Shown here one piece after another: positions 1 to 8,147 of a stretch of 37,914 nt of DNA. Origin of the DNA: a virus; IMG/VR virus record IMGVR_UViG_3300021364_000067, positions 1 to 37,914 of that record. One strand, 5' to 3'. Positions within the stretch are counted from its first letter, which is position 1. The number at the start of each line of letters is the position of its first letter. Below the pieces are notes generated by a model. That model was not told where the DNA came from. It was given only the letters and a program-made list of their open reading frames with translations, and did not search any database. Both the position numbers and the translations under genes were made by a program.

Positions 1-2846
1 GCATTAATGTTCTTACCATCAATCTCTAATTGCATTCCAAACTCTACTATTTGTGCTAAGATGTTGTTCACCTCACCTTCAATCATTGGTAGGGATTTTT
101 CAATCAACTCATAAGATACCCCATCTTTAGAAAGGGCATTTAAGTAAAAATCAAATAATTTAGATTGTTCTTCTAATTGTTTTACTTCTTGAATTCTATC
201 TTCAATGGTTTCTTTTTGGTTTTGAAGAGCAGAAACTTTACCATTTAATTTAAGAATATCAGAGTTAACTCCTTTTAATTCATCTTTAACAATTGATAAC
301 TTTTCTCTAACTCCACTTATCTCAGTTCTTATTTCTTTATTCTTATTGATTTGTTTTTCGTTCTTATAATATTCTTCAATAAGTTGTTCTTGTTGAGTAA
401 GTTGCTGTGAATTTCGTAATTCTTCGGTCTCAATTGTTGATAACTTGTTAATAAGTCCACTAATCTCTCTATCTAACTTATCTTCTTTATCTTTCGCATC
501 TTGAAATTTATCCCATTCTGTTTCATAATCTTTAAAAGAATCAATACTAATATTTAAATCTAATCTATTTTTTATATAGAATTGTAATTTATCTTCAACT
601 TCTTTTATTTCAGATTCTACCTTTTCTTTTGTTTCTAAAATAGATTTAGAATTTTCCATACAGATATCACAATCCTCATTGTACTTATGTGAATCTAAAT
701 GCTCTTTTCTTTCGTATAAAGAATCTTTTTTAATATTAATTTTTTCTATTTCAGTATCTACATCAGAAACACTTGATTTTAAGTTTTGTAATGTACTGAT
801 TCCTTTTTCTAAATCTTCTTCATCAAATTTATCAAGAATTTCCTCCAAAGTTATTTGCTGTTCCTCTCTAAATGTAATTCTATCTTGTATAGATTCTTTT
901 TGATTTTGAATATCCTCTTTCTTGTTTTCGAGGGTTTTCAATCTTTTTTCTAACTCACCAATTGATACACCACTATCGGAATTTAACTTTACGATTTTCT
1001 CATTGAGTTTAATGATTTGTCTGTTTAGTAAATCCTCTTCCTCTTTTAAAGCCTTTTGATTTAATTCAGATAACTTATAAAGGTTTTTGTTTTCTTTTAA
1101 ATCAGTGTCGATTTTCGCTAATTTTGTCGTAAAATCATCGGACTTGAATTTTCTGATAAGTGTTGCATTATCCCTATTCTCATCTGCAGCCTTTTGGTAT
1201 AATTTATCAAAGATATCTACTCCAATGAATTGTGAGAGTATTTCTTTTCTTTCACTTTGTGATTTATCAATAAAAAGTGCATTGTTTCCTTGTAGGGAAA
1301 GAGCAGTTAGAACAAAGTCCTCAAACTTACCTAAGTACTTTTCAATGTTCTTGTTTGTATCTTTTCTTTGTTCACCATTAAGAGATTCTACCACTCCCCC
1401 ATCTTCTTTCCAAAAATCTACATCTACTTTAACAGAGGTTCCTTTTCTAACATATCTAGCTCTTCTTTCAATGAAGTAATCTACTCCATCTATCTCAAAG
1501 TTAAACTTACAATAAAACTTATCCTTACGATTGTTTAAAACATTCTTAGCAAAGGTTGTACGAGATGTTTTATCATAGATACAAAAAGAAAGTGCATCCC
1601 ACATAGAAGATTTACCTGAAGCATTAGGAGCAAAGATACCCATGATACCTTGTGCTTTATCAAATCGGATTAAATTACCTTCTCCATAAGAGAACATATT
1701 AGAGAACTCAAATGTCTTAGGAGTCCAAAGAATATTACCTGCTACATCTGATGTATCTATCTGTCCATTAAGTTCTGTATTGATTTGTTCTATCTTATCT
1801 AACTCATCTGATTCTAAAAGATATTGTCTTTCTAAGTAATCTCTAATGAGTGAGTTTTGGAAAGTTTCGTTTTTAACATCACCAACAATGTTTTTGTTTA
1901 CTTGAGTATTTGTTTTTAATTGTCCAATTGTATCAGTTCTTGTTACAGTAACTTCTGCAACTTTGAATAACTTTTTAAGTTCGGTGATACGAAGTTTCAT
2001 ATCACTTGCTTCAGTATTTGTAAATCTCAATCTTAATCTTGGATACTTTGGAAGTTTTGTACCAACCTCATCGTACACCCATTGTGGTATCTTTCCATCT
2101 ACCACATCAACGGTTAAGAACCCATAATCATTGTGAATGTGATGTTCTGTAAAAGTTCGTGTTGGAATATCCCAAAGTAAGTAACCATGATTTTCGAGTA
2201 ACTCTCCATGATTCTGTTGAATCATAGAACCCGCATAGGCAACCCACTCATATCCTTCACCAAAAGTTTGTCTTTTGTGGATATCACCCAACATGGCCAT
2301 ATCGAATCCATCAAACATATCCACTTGGAATGAGTTTGAAGAAACGGTATAGCCGATATCAGTTTGAGCTTTGTTTACTGGTCCATGAAATAAAACGATT
2401 TTATTTTCTCCATCAACGGTATCTCCTTTAGGCCAATTTTCCTTGTTATCCAATATAGAATAGACAACGAAAGTAAGATTATGGATATTATAGATACCAG
2501 TATCACGAAGATAATGAATTCGATTATTTCCAAGATTTTCGATAATTGGTGTGAGTACATCTAATCTGTGGGAATTATTTAAATTACAATCGTGGTTACC
2601 TGTGATTAACACAGTTTCTCTTAACTTCGCACACTCGGTGAGAAACCAACTAATTTCGTGTACGAGTTCAGGTGACATCTCAGTTTTAGCATGAGCAATA
2701 TCACCAGCAATATAAATGAGGGAATCCTCAATTTTATCTTCTTTAACCTGTTTTAAGAATTTTTTGAATACTTGTTTGTATTCCTTGTGTCTTTGGAGAT
2801 TACGAATATGTAAATCTGCCAAATGGTAAACTTTATTTATTATCAT
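1..2846 (-). CDS. 47-46: SbcD-SbcC (gp47-gp46) fused recombination nuclease/ATPase, partial
   Basis: One reading frame runs from ATG at 2846 off the left edge (948 codons seen) with no stop. The N-terminal ~340 residues are an SbcD/Mre11/gp47 phosphoesterase: ADLH at 10-13, then GDIAH, GNHD, LFHG and GDIH motifs in order. The Rad50/SbcC/gp46 part follows in the same frame: Walker A NASGKS with its lysine near residue 412, a long coiled coil, a CDIC zinc hook (Cys726 and Cys729), then a second coiled coil. The C-terminal ATPase half (signature, Walker B) lies outside the window. In T4 the two subunits are separate genes forming a nuclease-ATPase complex that resects DNA ends for recombination-dependent replication. 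I translated the junction at about 1740-1925 codon by codon and found it open. The start overlaps the primase stop as ATGA, which implies translational coupling. Confidence 0.93.
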   Translation of the reverse strand, partial: MIINKVYHLADLHIRNLQRHKEYKQVFKKFLKQVKEDKIEDSLIYIAGDIAHAKTEMSPELVHEISWFLTECAKLRETVLITGNHDCNLNNSHRLDVLTPIIENLGNNRIHYLRDTGIYNIHNLTFVVYSILDNKENWPKGDTVDGENKIVLFHGPVNKAQTDIGYTVSSNSFQVDMFDGFDMAMLGDIHKRQTFGEGYEWVAYAGSMIQQNHGELLENHGYLLWDIPTRTFTEHHIHNDYGFLTVDVVDGKIPQWVYDEVGTKLPKYPRLRLRFTNTEASDMKLRITELKKLFKVAEVTVTRTDTIGQLKTNTQVNKNIVGDVKNETFQNSLIRDYLERQYLLESDELDKIEQINTELNGQIDTSDVAGNILWTPKTFEFSNMFSYGEGNLIRFDKAQGIMGIFAPNASGKSSMWDALSFCIYDKTSRTTFAKNVLNNRKDKFYCKFNFEIDGVDYFIERRARYVRKGTSVKVDVDFWKEDGGVVESLNGEQRKDTNKNIEKYLGKFEDFVLTALSLQGNNALFIDKSQSERKEILSQFIGVDIFDKLYQKAADENRDNATLIRKFKSDDFTTKLAKIDTDLKENKNLYKLSELNQKALKEEEDLLNRQIIKLNEKIVKLNSDSGVSIGELEKRLKTLENKKEDIQNQKESIQDRITFREEQQITLEEILDKFDEEDLEKGISTLQNLKSSVSDVDTEIEKINIKKDSLYERKEHLDSHKYNEDCDICMENSKSILETKEKVESEIKEVEDKLQFYIKNRLDLNISIDSFKDYETEWDKFQDAKDKEDKLDREISGLINKLSTIETEELRNSQQLTQQEQLIEEYYKNEKQINKNKEIRTEISGVREKLSIVKDELKGVNSDILKLNGKVSALQNQKETIEDRIQEVKQLEEQSKLFDFYLNALSKDGVSYELIEKSLPMIEGEVNNILAQIVEFGMQLEIDGKNIN

Positions 2847-3784
2847 AAACCTTTTAATTTTTGTGATATAATATCACCGAATCCAGTCTCTTCTGTTTCT
2901 TTAAGTTTTGAATTAATTTTAGAGAATCCCATATCAGATGCATCTTTATCTGATGGTTTAATATTTTTTGTAGTGATTCCTTGATTTTGGAATTGCATAG
3001 TGTAATATAACGCTTGTTCTTGTGCATCTTCATCGAGTAAAATGTTTATACTCTTAACACCCTTTTTATATATAGTATCATTTAAACTTTTTGGTACGAA
3101 CTTACCAAGTAGAGGGATTACATTTCGCTTCACTGCCATAGCATCAAATACTCCCTCTACTAAGGTAATGGGTTCATTCCAATTTATTTGGTTTTCGAAG
3201 ATGATAACATTTTTCGAAACCGGCGGATTTTTGTATTTAAACTTTTCCTCACCAAATACAGACCGTGCGATGAAGTAATTGAGTCTATTATCAGAATCAT
3301 AAGATGGAATAATAATACGATTGGCATAATGGCCAGTATCACAATAACCGATATTATATCTTCTAATATCCTCTTTGGTAATACCTCTTTGTTTTGCATA
3401 ATCCCAAACCTTTCTGAACAAAGGGTTTAATCCCTTTGGTTCTTTTAGTAGTGATTGAAACTCATTTGGTAACCTAAGTTCTACCTTTTCTTCTTCGGTA
3501 TCTTTTGAATATACAACATAATCATCACCATAGATTTCGTATAATTTCTTTAATTTACGAGAATCTACATGAAGTCTTTTTAATAACCTTTGTATCTTTC
3601 TACCTTTTGCATCACAAACCCAACAATGCCAATATTGAGTTTTTAAGTTAACTTGTAACTTTTTCTTATGGTGATGACAAAATGGACAATAGTGAGCTTG
3701 TTCATCGTTTTTCATTGATGTACCAACCCCCAACACCTCATCTAATATTGTTATAACCTGTTGTTTATCGTGGTGTGATAGCAT
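2843..3784 (-). CDS. 61: DNA primase, zinc-ribbon plus TOPRIM (gp61-like)
   Basis: This 313-residue protein has the two parts of a DnaG/gp61-type primase, which makes RNA primers for lagging-strand synthesis. A zinc ribbon lies at 33-57 (Cys33, Cys36, Cys54, Cys57; CPFC and CWVC). The TOPRIM acidic residues are in VEGVFDAMA (Glu210) and LLDEDA (Asp251, Asp253). It is close in length to T4 gp61 (342). There is no fused helicase domain, so the replicative helicase must be elsewhere. ATG at 3784 follows an AAAGG ribosome site and a host-like promoter at 3805-3835. The gene is first in an operon with the gp47-gp46 fusion, which fits coupling of recombination to replication. The primase call is strong; equating it with gp61 rests on architecture and neighbours. 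Confidence 0.9.
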   Translation of the reverse strand: MLSHHDKQQVITILDEVLGVGTSMKNDEQAHYCPFCHHHKKKLQVNLKTQYWHCWVCDAKGRKIQRLLKRLHVDSRKLKKLYEIYGDDYVVYSKDTEEEKVELRLPNEFQSLLKEPKGLNPLFRKVWDYAKQRGITKEDIRRYNIGYCDTGHYANRIIIPSYDSDNRLNYFIARSVFGEEKFKYKNPPVSKNVIIFENQINWNEPITLVEGVFDAMAVKRNVIPLLGKFVPKSLNDTIYKKGVKSINILLDEDAQEQALYYTMQFQNQGITTKNIKPSDKDASDMGFSKINSKLKETEETGFGDIISQKLKGL

Positions 3785-3804
3785 ATTTTACCTTTAAACT
3801 GATA

Positions 3805-3835
3805 CAAATATACGAAAAATATTTTAATTATCCAA
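3805..3835 (-). promoter_or_regulatory. Host-like (Bacteroidetes type) promoter for primase operon
   Basis: Read on the minus strand, TTG (3835-3833) is followed by exactly 20 bases and then TATATTTG (3812-3805), a perfect match to the Bacteroidetes -7 TAnnTTTG element. TTTTTCG directly precedes the -7 box, as at three other sites here. The TTG lies in the last codons of the upstream gene. The primase ATG is about 20 bases downstream. Confidence 0.8.
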
Positions 3836-4291
3836 GTCTTTTCTAAAAAACTTTCCTAATATATTATCATTTAAAGAAAGTTCATCTGATAAAACTTTGT
3901 GTTGAAATAACTCTTCAACTTCGTAATAAGTTAATGATTTTGGTGTTTTACAAAATTTTAGAATTTTTAATTCCAATGAATCATTAAAATCATCCAAATT
4001 ATCACTTAATCTGGCCGCTTCTTGTTCGTGAAACCAAAGTTGTACTGTTGTGTTTGATGAACGATATTCTAACCATTTAGATTCTTTAACCACTTTTCTT
4101 TTTCTTTTATAACCTTTAAGTGGTGGTAAAGTTCTGTGTGAATATAAAGATTTTTTTCCTATATAATATTCACCAGTTTGGTGATTCGTTATTTTATAAA
4201 TAAATCCGATAGTACCTTCTGGCATATCTGATATCTCTGTAATAGGTCTACCTTGGTATGTCCAACCCATAGTTAAAAATTTTAAAGTCAT
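3824..4291 (-). CDS. GIY-YIG-type endonuclease-like protein
   Basis: The 155-residue product has GFIYKI at 29-34 and YYIGKK at 42-47, spaced as in the GIY-YIG nuclease core found in phage homing endonucleases and small repair-type nucleases. The rest is basic, with a run KRKRKVVKES near 62-71, and no second DNA-binding domain is obvious. The start at 4291 overlaps the upstream sulfotransferase by 44 bases, but it is supported by a strong AAAGGAGG site nine bases before ATG. An alternative Met at residue 8 lacks such a site. The gene is the last of a late-type unit (60-residue protein, sulfotransferase, this gene). It could be a selfish homing nuclease or a virion-linked nuclease. The catalytic Arg and Glu of the family were not assigned with certainty. 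Confidence 0.65.
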   Translation of the reverse strand: MTLKFLTMGWTYQGRPITEISDMPEGTIGFIYKITNHQTGEYYIGKKSLYSHRTLPPLKGYKRKRKVVKESKWLEYRSSNTTVQLWFHEQEAARLSDNLDDFNDSLELKILKFCKTPKSLTYYEVEELFQHKVLSDELSLNDNILGKFFRKDLDN

Positions 4292-4826
4292 TATAATATA
4301 CCTCCTTTACAAAATCCTCAGCCCATTTTTTGTTTTTGTAGAAAGAATAATAATATTCTTCTTGATTCAAATTTGGGTGATTTGCGTAAATAGGATTTCT
4401 ATTTAAGTGTTCAAGTTTTCCTTGAACATTGATTCTATTCAAAACTGATATAAAATCTTTGTTTAGATTTTCATATTTTCCTATGAAGTCTACTTTTTTG
4501 TTAGAAGTTTTACCTTCGTTTACATAGTATGTTTGTGGTAAAAACCAAACATCATTTAAATTAATTGTATTAATAAATTCTTTTAAATCCGATGAGTATT
4601 GATTTTTTCGTACACCATGTTTCCACGCAGATAAAAATCGTGTATATGGATTTCTTACAAATGTAAATGTAAATAAATCATCGGTTGGTAGTAATCTAAT
4701 TGAATCATGGGAAGTTAAAAACTCAGTATTTTTATCTGTTTGTAATACTTTGTTTATAGATGTACCACCAGTTTTTGGGATATGGATAAATGCCCAATTA
4801 CTTGAAAGATTGTAAAGTAAACTCAA
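4248..4826 (-). CDS. Sulfotransferase-family protein
   Basis: The 192-residue product carries both PAPS-binding signatures of sulfotransferases: the 5'-phosphosulfate loop in FIHIPKTGGTSI (13-24) and the 3'-phosphate site in FVRNPYTRFLSAW (56-68). HIPKTGG is typical of the carbohydrate sulfotransferase branch (Sulfotransfer_2). Known members move sulfate from PAPS to sugars, lipids or proteins; the acceptor here cannot be read from the sequence. The start is uncertain. The first available codon is TTG at 4826, with no clear ribosome site, only ten bases after the stop of the small gene upstream, so coupled translation is likely. Its place in a late unit beside tail genes suggests modification of virion glycans or the host envelope, but that is inference. 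Confidence 0.82.
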   Translation of the reverse strand: MSLLYNLSSNWAFIHIPKTGGTSINKVLQTDKNTEFLTSHDSIRLLPTDDLFTFTFVRNPYTRFLSAWKHGVRKNQYSSDLKEFINTINLNDVWFLPQTYYVNEGKTSNKKVDFIGKYENLNKDFISVLNRINVQGKLEHLNRNPIYANHPNLNQEEYYYSFYKNKKWAEDFVKEVYYNDFKIFNYGLDIPR

Positions 4827-4836
4827 AATTGAATTT

Positions 4837-5019
4837 TTATCGTTCTACTGAATCAGAATATTTTTTCTGATTTAATTTTCCACCTCTTGCCTGTGAAAGT
4901 GCTTTTTCATCTTTGTGAAGTTTGTTTCCAGAATCAGCTGAAAGAGGAGTTTTATCCTTGCTCTTATCTGCTAATTTAGAAAATTCTGATTTGTTGTATA
5001 ATTCTTCAATTGAAGCCAT
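4837..5019 (-). CDS. Small charged protein of unknown function
   Basis: This 60-residue, Lys/Ser/Asp-rich protein has no Cys, signal peptide or membrane segment and looks largely disordered apart from a possible short helix at the N-terminus (SIEELYNKSEF). I do not recognise it. The start is sound: AAAGGAG precedes ATG at 5019, and the late-type motif TATATTTATA lies about 20 bases further up. It is the first gene of a unit that continues into the sulfotransferase. A minor virion protein or packaged peptide is possible, judged by position only. Confidence 0.7.
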   Translation of the reverse strand: MASIEELYNKSEFSKLADKSKDKTPLSADSGNKLHKDEKALSQARGGKLNQKKYSDSVER

Positions 5020-5036
5020 AATAGTTCTCCTTTGTT

Positions 5037-5048
5037 AATATAAATATA
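5037..5048 (-). promoter_or_regulatory. Late-type promoter motif TATATTTATA
   Basis: The minus strand reads CTATATTTATATT in the 31-base gap between two genes, about 20 bases before ATG at 5019. It is one of seven intergenic copies in the late region. It would give a very short leader holding AAAGGAG. Confidence 0.6.
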
Positions 5049-5050
5049 GT

Positions 5051-6145
5051 TTAAGTATCAAAACGAATAATAAAGTTCAAATCGTAATCTGGTAAATTCT
5101 TTATTGGTGTTGGTAGTTTTGCAACAGCAATCATGTTGAGGTCATTATCATATAAACCAATAGTTGTAATATATGGTGCTAAATATGAACCAGTCGGGTC
5201 TATCGAAGATGATTCATAATAATCTTCCCAAGAACCACTTACTGTTGTATCATATGTACTTACATAATCATCTTTTCGTTTTATATCTAATACTTCTTTA
5301 ATTGTTTTAGTTCCTGCAGGGAATCCATTTGTTACAGCGGTTGTTGTAAAATCGTATGAACCACTTAAAGTTACTTCCACTGCAGATGGATTTTGTGAAT
5401 AGTTAAATTCACCAGCATCTACACTAACCAATACTTCTGTTTCATGTAATGTTTTTGTACTTTTATAAGTTAAAGAATAATCAGGACCAACACCACCTGG
5501 TTTTGTAAAAACAAATAAACCATCTGAATAAAAAACATTACCATAAGATATTTTATCAATATTCAATCCACTAATATCTATATCGGTTGTAGTTTCTAAT
5601 GTTTGTGTTTCAAAATCTATATTCGCAAATATTACACCATCATTACTTGAACCATAAGTTAAAACAGTTTCTCCTGTTTCTAAATCTAAATCATCTATTG
5701 TGAGTGTAAATGTTTCACTATCATTATCTTCTATTACTAAAGTAGCGGTTTCCCAATCTAAAGATATAAGAGTATATAATGGTGTGTCGGTTGTTAGTAC
5801 ACCATTTTCATCATCTTGAAACTCTACTGAATTTGTATTATCAACAAAACGAACACTACCTGGTTTAATTTTTGTACCATATTTTACTTGTGGTAATGAT
5901 AAAATATTAATTTCTGATACATCTTTTCTTTCTGATGCTACATTTGCAATATTGTTTACACTACCATATAAAGTAAATACATTAGAATCATTTCTATAAT
6001 ACTTAGCCTTTATAGATTTATATTGAGATTTATTTTCTGATAAAGATGCGGTAGATATTTGATAATCTGCATTAGTAACTGTCCATTCTTTATAGGTATT
6101 AAAAGAACGTCTGTTAACATTTGATTTTGGAATTGTCTTTAACAT
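5051..6145 (-). CDS. Virion structural protein, paralogue of 6235-7440
   Basis: The 364-residue product is rich in Ser, Thr, Asp and beta-prone segments, as in tail or fibre proteins. Its C-terminal ~45 residues (YITTIGLYDNDLNMIAVAKL, then PTPIKN and FIIRFDT) match the end of the next upstream gene product (FITTVGLYNDANEMIAVAK, SQPIPKS, KVKLDF), so the two share a C-terminal domain and probably arose by duplication. The shared end may be an attachment or assembly module with different N-terminal parts. It has its own late-type motif and a GAGGAG ribosome site. The exact tail location is unknown. Confidence 0.75.
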   Translation of the reverse strand: MLKTIPKSNVNRRSFNTYKEWTVTNADYQISTASLSENKSQYKSIKAKYYRNDSNVFTLYGSVNNIANVASERKDVSEINILSLPQVKYGTKIKPGSVRFVDNTNSVEFQDDENGVLTTDTPLYTLISLDWETATLVIEDNDSETFTLTIDDLDLETGETVLTYGSSNDGVIFANIDFETQTLETTTDIDISGLNIDKISYGNVFYSDGLFVFTKPGGVGPDYSLTYKSTKTLHETEVLVSVDAGEFNYSQNPSAVEVTLSGSYDFTTTAVTNGFPAGTKTIKEVLDIKRKDDYVSTYDTTVSGSWEDYYESSSIDPTGSYLAPYITTIGLYDNDLNMIAVAKLPTPIKNLPDYDLNFIIRFDT

Positions 6146-6161
6146 ATATGCATTACTCCTC

Positions 6162-6174
6162 TATATAAATATAT
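6162..6174 (-). promoter_or_regulatory. Late-type promoter motif TATATTTATA
   Basis: The minus strand reads CATATATTTATATAG followed by AGGAG and ATG at 6145. It begins just after the T-run of the terminator at 6184-6206, so one transcript ends as the next begins. Confidence 0.6.
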
Positions 6175-6183
6175 GGAAATAAA

Positions 6184-6206
6184 AAACCCCATACTCGATG
6201 GGGTTT
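6184..6206 (-). terminator. Rho-independent terminator after 6235-7440
   Basis: Perfect nine-pair stem AAACCCCAT/ATGGGGTTT (6184-6192 with 6198-6206) with a five-base loop. The minus-strand transcript continues in a T-run, TTTTTTATTT. It lies about 30 bases after the stop at 6235. Confidence 0.88.
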
Positions 6207-6234
6207 ATTAATGTTTAATGTATGTACCTATTGT

Positions 6235-7440
6235 TTAGAAATCAAGTTTTACTTTGATTAATACTTCTTTATCAAATGATTTAGGGATTGGTTGTGATGT
6301 TTTAGCCACTGCAATCATTTCGTTTGCATCATTGTATAAACCAACAGTTGTAATAAATGTATTTGGATTTGTTTCAAAAGTTGATTCTGCAAAAGTTCCA
6401 TCTGAACCAGTTACAAATGATGGGTTATTAGAGAAATTAAATTCTCTGTTTGTTGCTCTTACAAAGTAATGAGAAGTAGAAACATTTTCTGTTCTTCTTG
6501 CTTCGAAATCAGCACCCAACTCGATTGATTCAACTAATCTTAAATGGTTTTTAGCACTTGTAGTTGTTGATAAACTTCCTTTTAAATCTCTACCATGAAC
6601 ACTTCCAAGTGAACTTGAAATTGCTGTTGGGTTAAGTACGATTAATCCCATATCAGGATAAAATAATCCAAATCCTTCACCATTTACACCATAGTTAGAA
6701 TTGATTGTTGCTGCGTTTTCAGTACCTAAGTTTAACGAACCACTTACTACATTGAATACTCTACCAGCTTTACCAACTGTATCATCGAATTTCTTACCAC
6801 TATCATCAATTAATGTAGTTGTACCCAATGAACCACTTAATTTAAGTGACCAGTTTCCAGCATCCATTTTTTCTTTATATCTTCCTCTTGCAACATTGAT
6901 TACATAGATGGCATCTGAATCATATGTTCCTGCGGTTGATGAAGATACAAATGTAAATTGAGTATCATCTTGTTCTAAAAGAATTTGTTTATACTGAGCA
7001 TAAGTTGCTTTAGTTTCTAAAGTAGATGAATCACTTGTAGAAAGAGATGGTGAACCATATCCTAATCTATGTCCATAAGCTACTGAGAATTGTACTGATG
7101 AAGTTGCTGCTGTATCATAAACATTGTAGTAATATTTACCACTTGTTGCAGATGCTTGTGCAGATGATGTATAAAAAGAAGTTAAACTTCCTGTATCACC
7201 ACTCCATAGACCTGTTGTTACTACTTGTATTTTACCAGAAATTTGGTCAAATTCACCAAATCTTTTGTAGATACCATTTGATATCTGACCACCGGTACTT
7301 CCCAACTTATCACCACCAGATAAATACTGGTTGATAATTGAGGTTAATTGCTCAGAAGTAAGATTACCTTGTTGATTAGAAAGGTATTCACTTAACTGTG
7401 CCGTTAAATTTGCTCCTGCTTGTCCTGTAATTTGTGCCAT
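6235..7440 (-). CDS. Virion structural protein, paralogue of 5051-6145
   Basis: This 401-residue protein starts with a Gln/Leu-rich helical stretch (LTAQLSEYLSNQQGNLTSEQ, about residues 12-31) and then becomes Ser/Thr/Gly-rich and beta-prone. The C-terminal domain is shared with the downstream gene (see 5051-6145). A run VYDTAATSSVQFSVAYGHRL lies near the middle. I recognise it only as a tail or baseplate-associated structural protein of large myoviruses. A hairpin terminator follows the stop. No promoter lies in the 18-base gap upstream, so it is co-transcribed with 7459-8088. An AGGAA ribosome site precedes ATG at 7440. Confidence 0.75.
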   Translation of the reverse strand: MAQITGQAGANLTAQLSEYLSNQQGNLTSEQLTSIINQYLSGGDKLGSTGGQISNGIYKRFGEFDQISGKIQVVTTGLWSGDTGSLTSFYTSSAQASATSGKYYYNVYDTAATSSVQFSVAYGHRLGYGSPSLSTSDSSTLETKATYAQYKQILLEQDDTQFTFVSSSTAGTYDSDAIYVINVARGRYKEKMDAGNWSLKLSGSLGTTTLIDDSGKKFDDTVGKAGRVFNVVSGSLNLGTENAATINSNYGVNGEGFGLFYPDMGLIVLNPTAISSSLGSVHGRDLKGSLSTTTSAKNHLRLVESIELGADFEARRTENVSTSHYFVRATNREFNFSNNPSFVTGSDGTFAESTFETNPNTFITTVGLYNDANEMIAVAKTSQPIPKSFDKEVLIKVKLDF

Positions 7441-7458
7441 CTTATTTTTTTCCTATTA

Positions 7459-8088
7459 TTAACTTGGTTGTACATAAGTAACTGTTACTGGGATTGATTG
7501 TGAACCACCAGTTTCATTACCATATACAGTAATAGTTGTTTTAATTGTTGTTGTAATATTCGGATTAGGAATAAATACAAATGTTAAACCTGTCTCAACG
7601 GCTGCAGTTGTAGTAATCTCATCACCTAAGAATGATGGTACTGTTCCTGCTCCGCTCGATATTCCACTACCAACGATTGAACCTGCGTTCTTATTAGAAA
7701 GAATTACAGTATATCCACTTTGTGCGTTTCCACTTGGTGAAGTTGTTGGTGAAAGTTGTACTTGTCCTGAATTTTGGTTTACTGATATAGAAGGGACACC
7801 AAACTCAACTTTAGGAATTTTAGTAGTACCTTTTGGTAAGGTAACTAACTTATATTTTAAAACTTGAGTCTCATCAGGAGATGCTTCAGTAATTGGGATT
7901 GCCTTAATTGCCGAATCATAATATGCACTTCCTTTTGGATGTGCTGGTTCATAAAGGGTATAATCTACTTCATCATCACCTAAAGCGAACTTTGTGATGT
8001 TTAAACCTTGTCCAGCTGCTAACTTCTCTCTACCCTTCTTAGTAAGAATAGCATCTACTGTGATTTCGGTGTTATCTAAATAAGCCAT
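7459..8088 (-). CDS. Virion structural protein (LTxxGRxxLA..FALGDDE family)
   Basis: The 209-residue product opens with DNTEITVDAILTKKGREKLA and FALGDDEVDYTLYEP, a signature I know from virion proteins of marine T4-like phages whose exact position is not established. The second half, Thr/Val/Ser-rich with GNETGGSQSIPVTVTYV at the end, resembles an immunoglobulin-like or other beta domain. ATG at 8088 follows AAGGAA. A late-type motif lies 30-40 bases upstream. The gene follows the 1861-residue tail gene and leads the two paralogous structural genes, so a tail or baseplate accessory role is likely. Confidence 0.75.
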   Translation of the reverse strand: MAYLDNTEITVDAILTKKGREKLAAGQGLNITKFALGDDEVDYTLYEPAHPKGSAYYDSAIKAIPITEASPDETQVLKYKLVTLPKGTTKIPKVEFGVPSISVNQNSGQVQLSPTTSPSGNAQSGYTVILSNKNAGSIVGSGISSGAGTVPSFLGDEITTTAAVETGLTFVFIPNPNITTTIKTTITVYGNETGGSQSIPVTVTYVQPS

Positions 8089-8117
8089 AATTTAAATTCC
8101 TTGTTATTGTTATTCAA

Positions 8118-8129
8118 TATATAAATATA
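8118..8129 (-). promoter_or_regulatory. Late-type promoter motif TATATTTATA
   Basis: The minus strand reads GTTATATTTATATATTG in the gap between the 1861-residue gene and 7459-8088, about 30 bases before ATG. Confidence 0.6.
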
Positions 8130-8147
8130 ACTATTTTATAAAATCAA

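Noticed and set aside
679-1479. Plus-strand frames of 74 and 130 residues
   Set aside because: They lie antisense to the open SbcC frame with its zinc hook, are Ser/Phe/Leu-rich as expected from the complement, and lack ribosome sites.
2375-2560. Minus-strand 61-residue hydrophobic frame
   Set aside because: It is inside the SbcD part of the fusion in another frame; the SbcD motifs show which frame is used.
7047-7334. Plus-strand 95-residue His/Leu/Tyr-rich frame
   Set aside because: Shadow of the structural gene 6235-7440; composition is typical of reading the complement.
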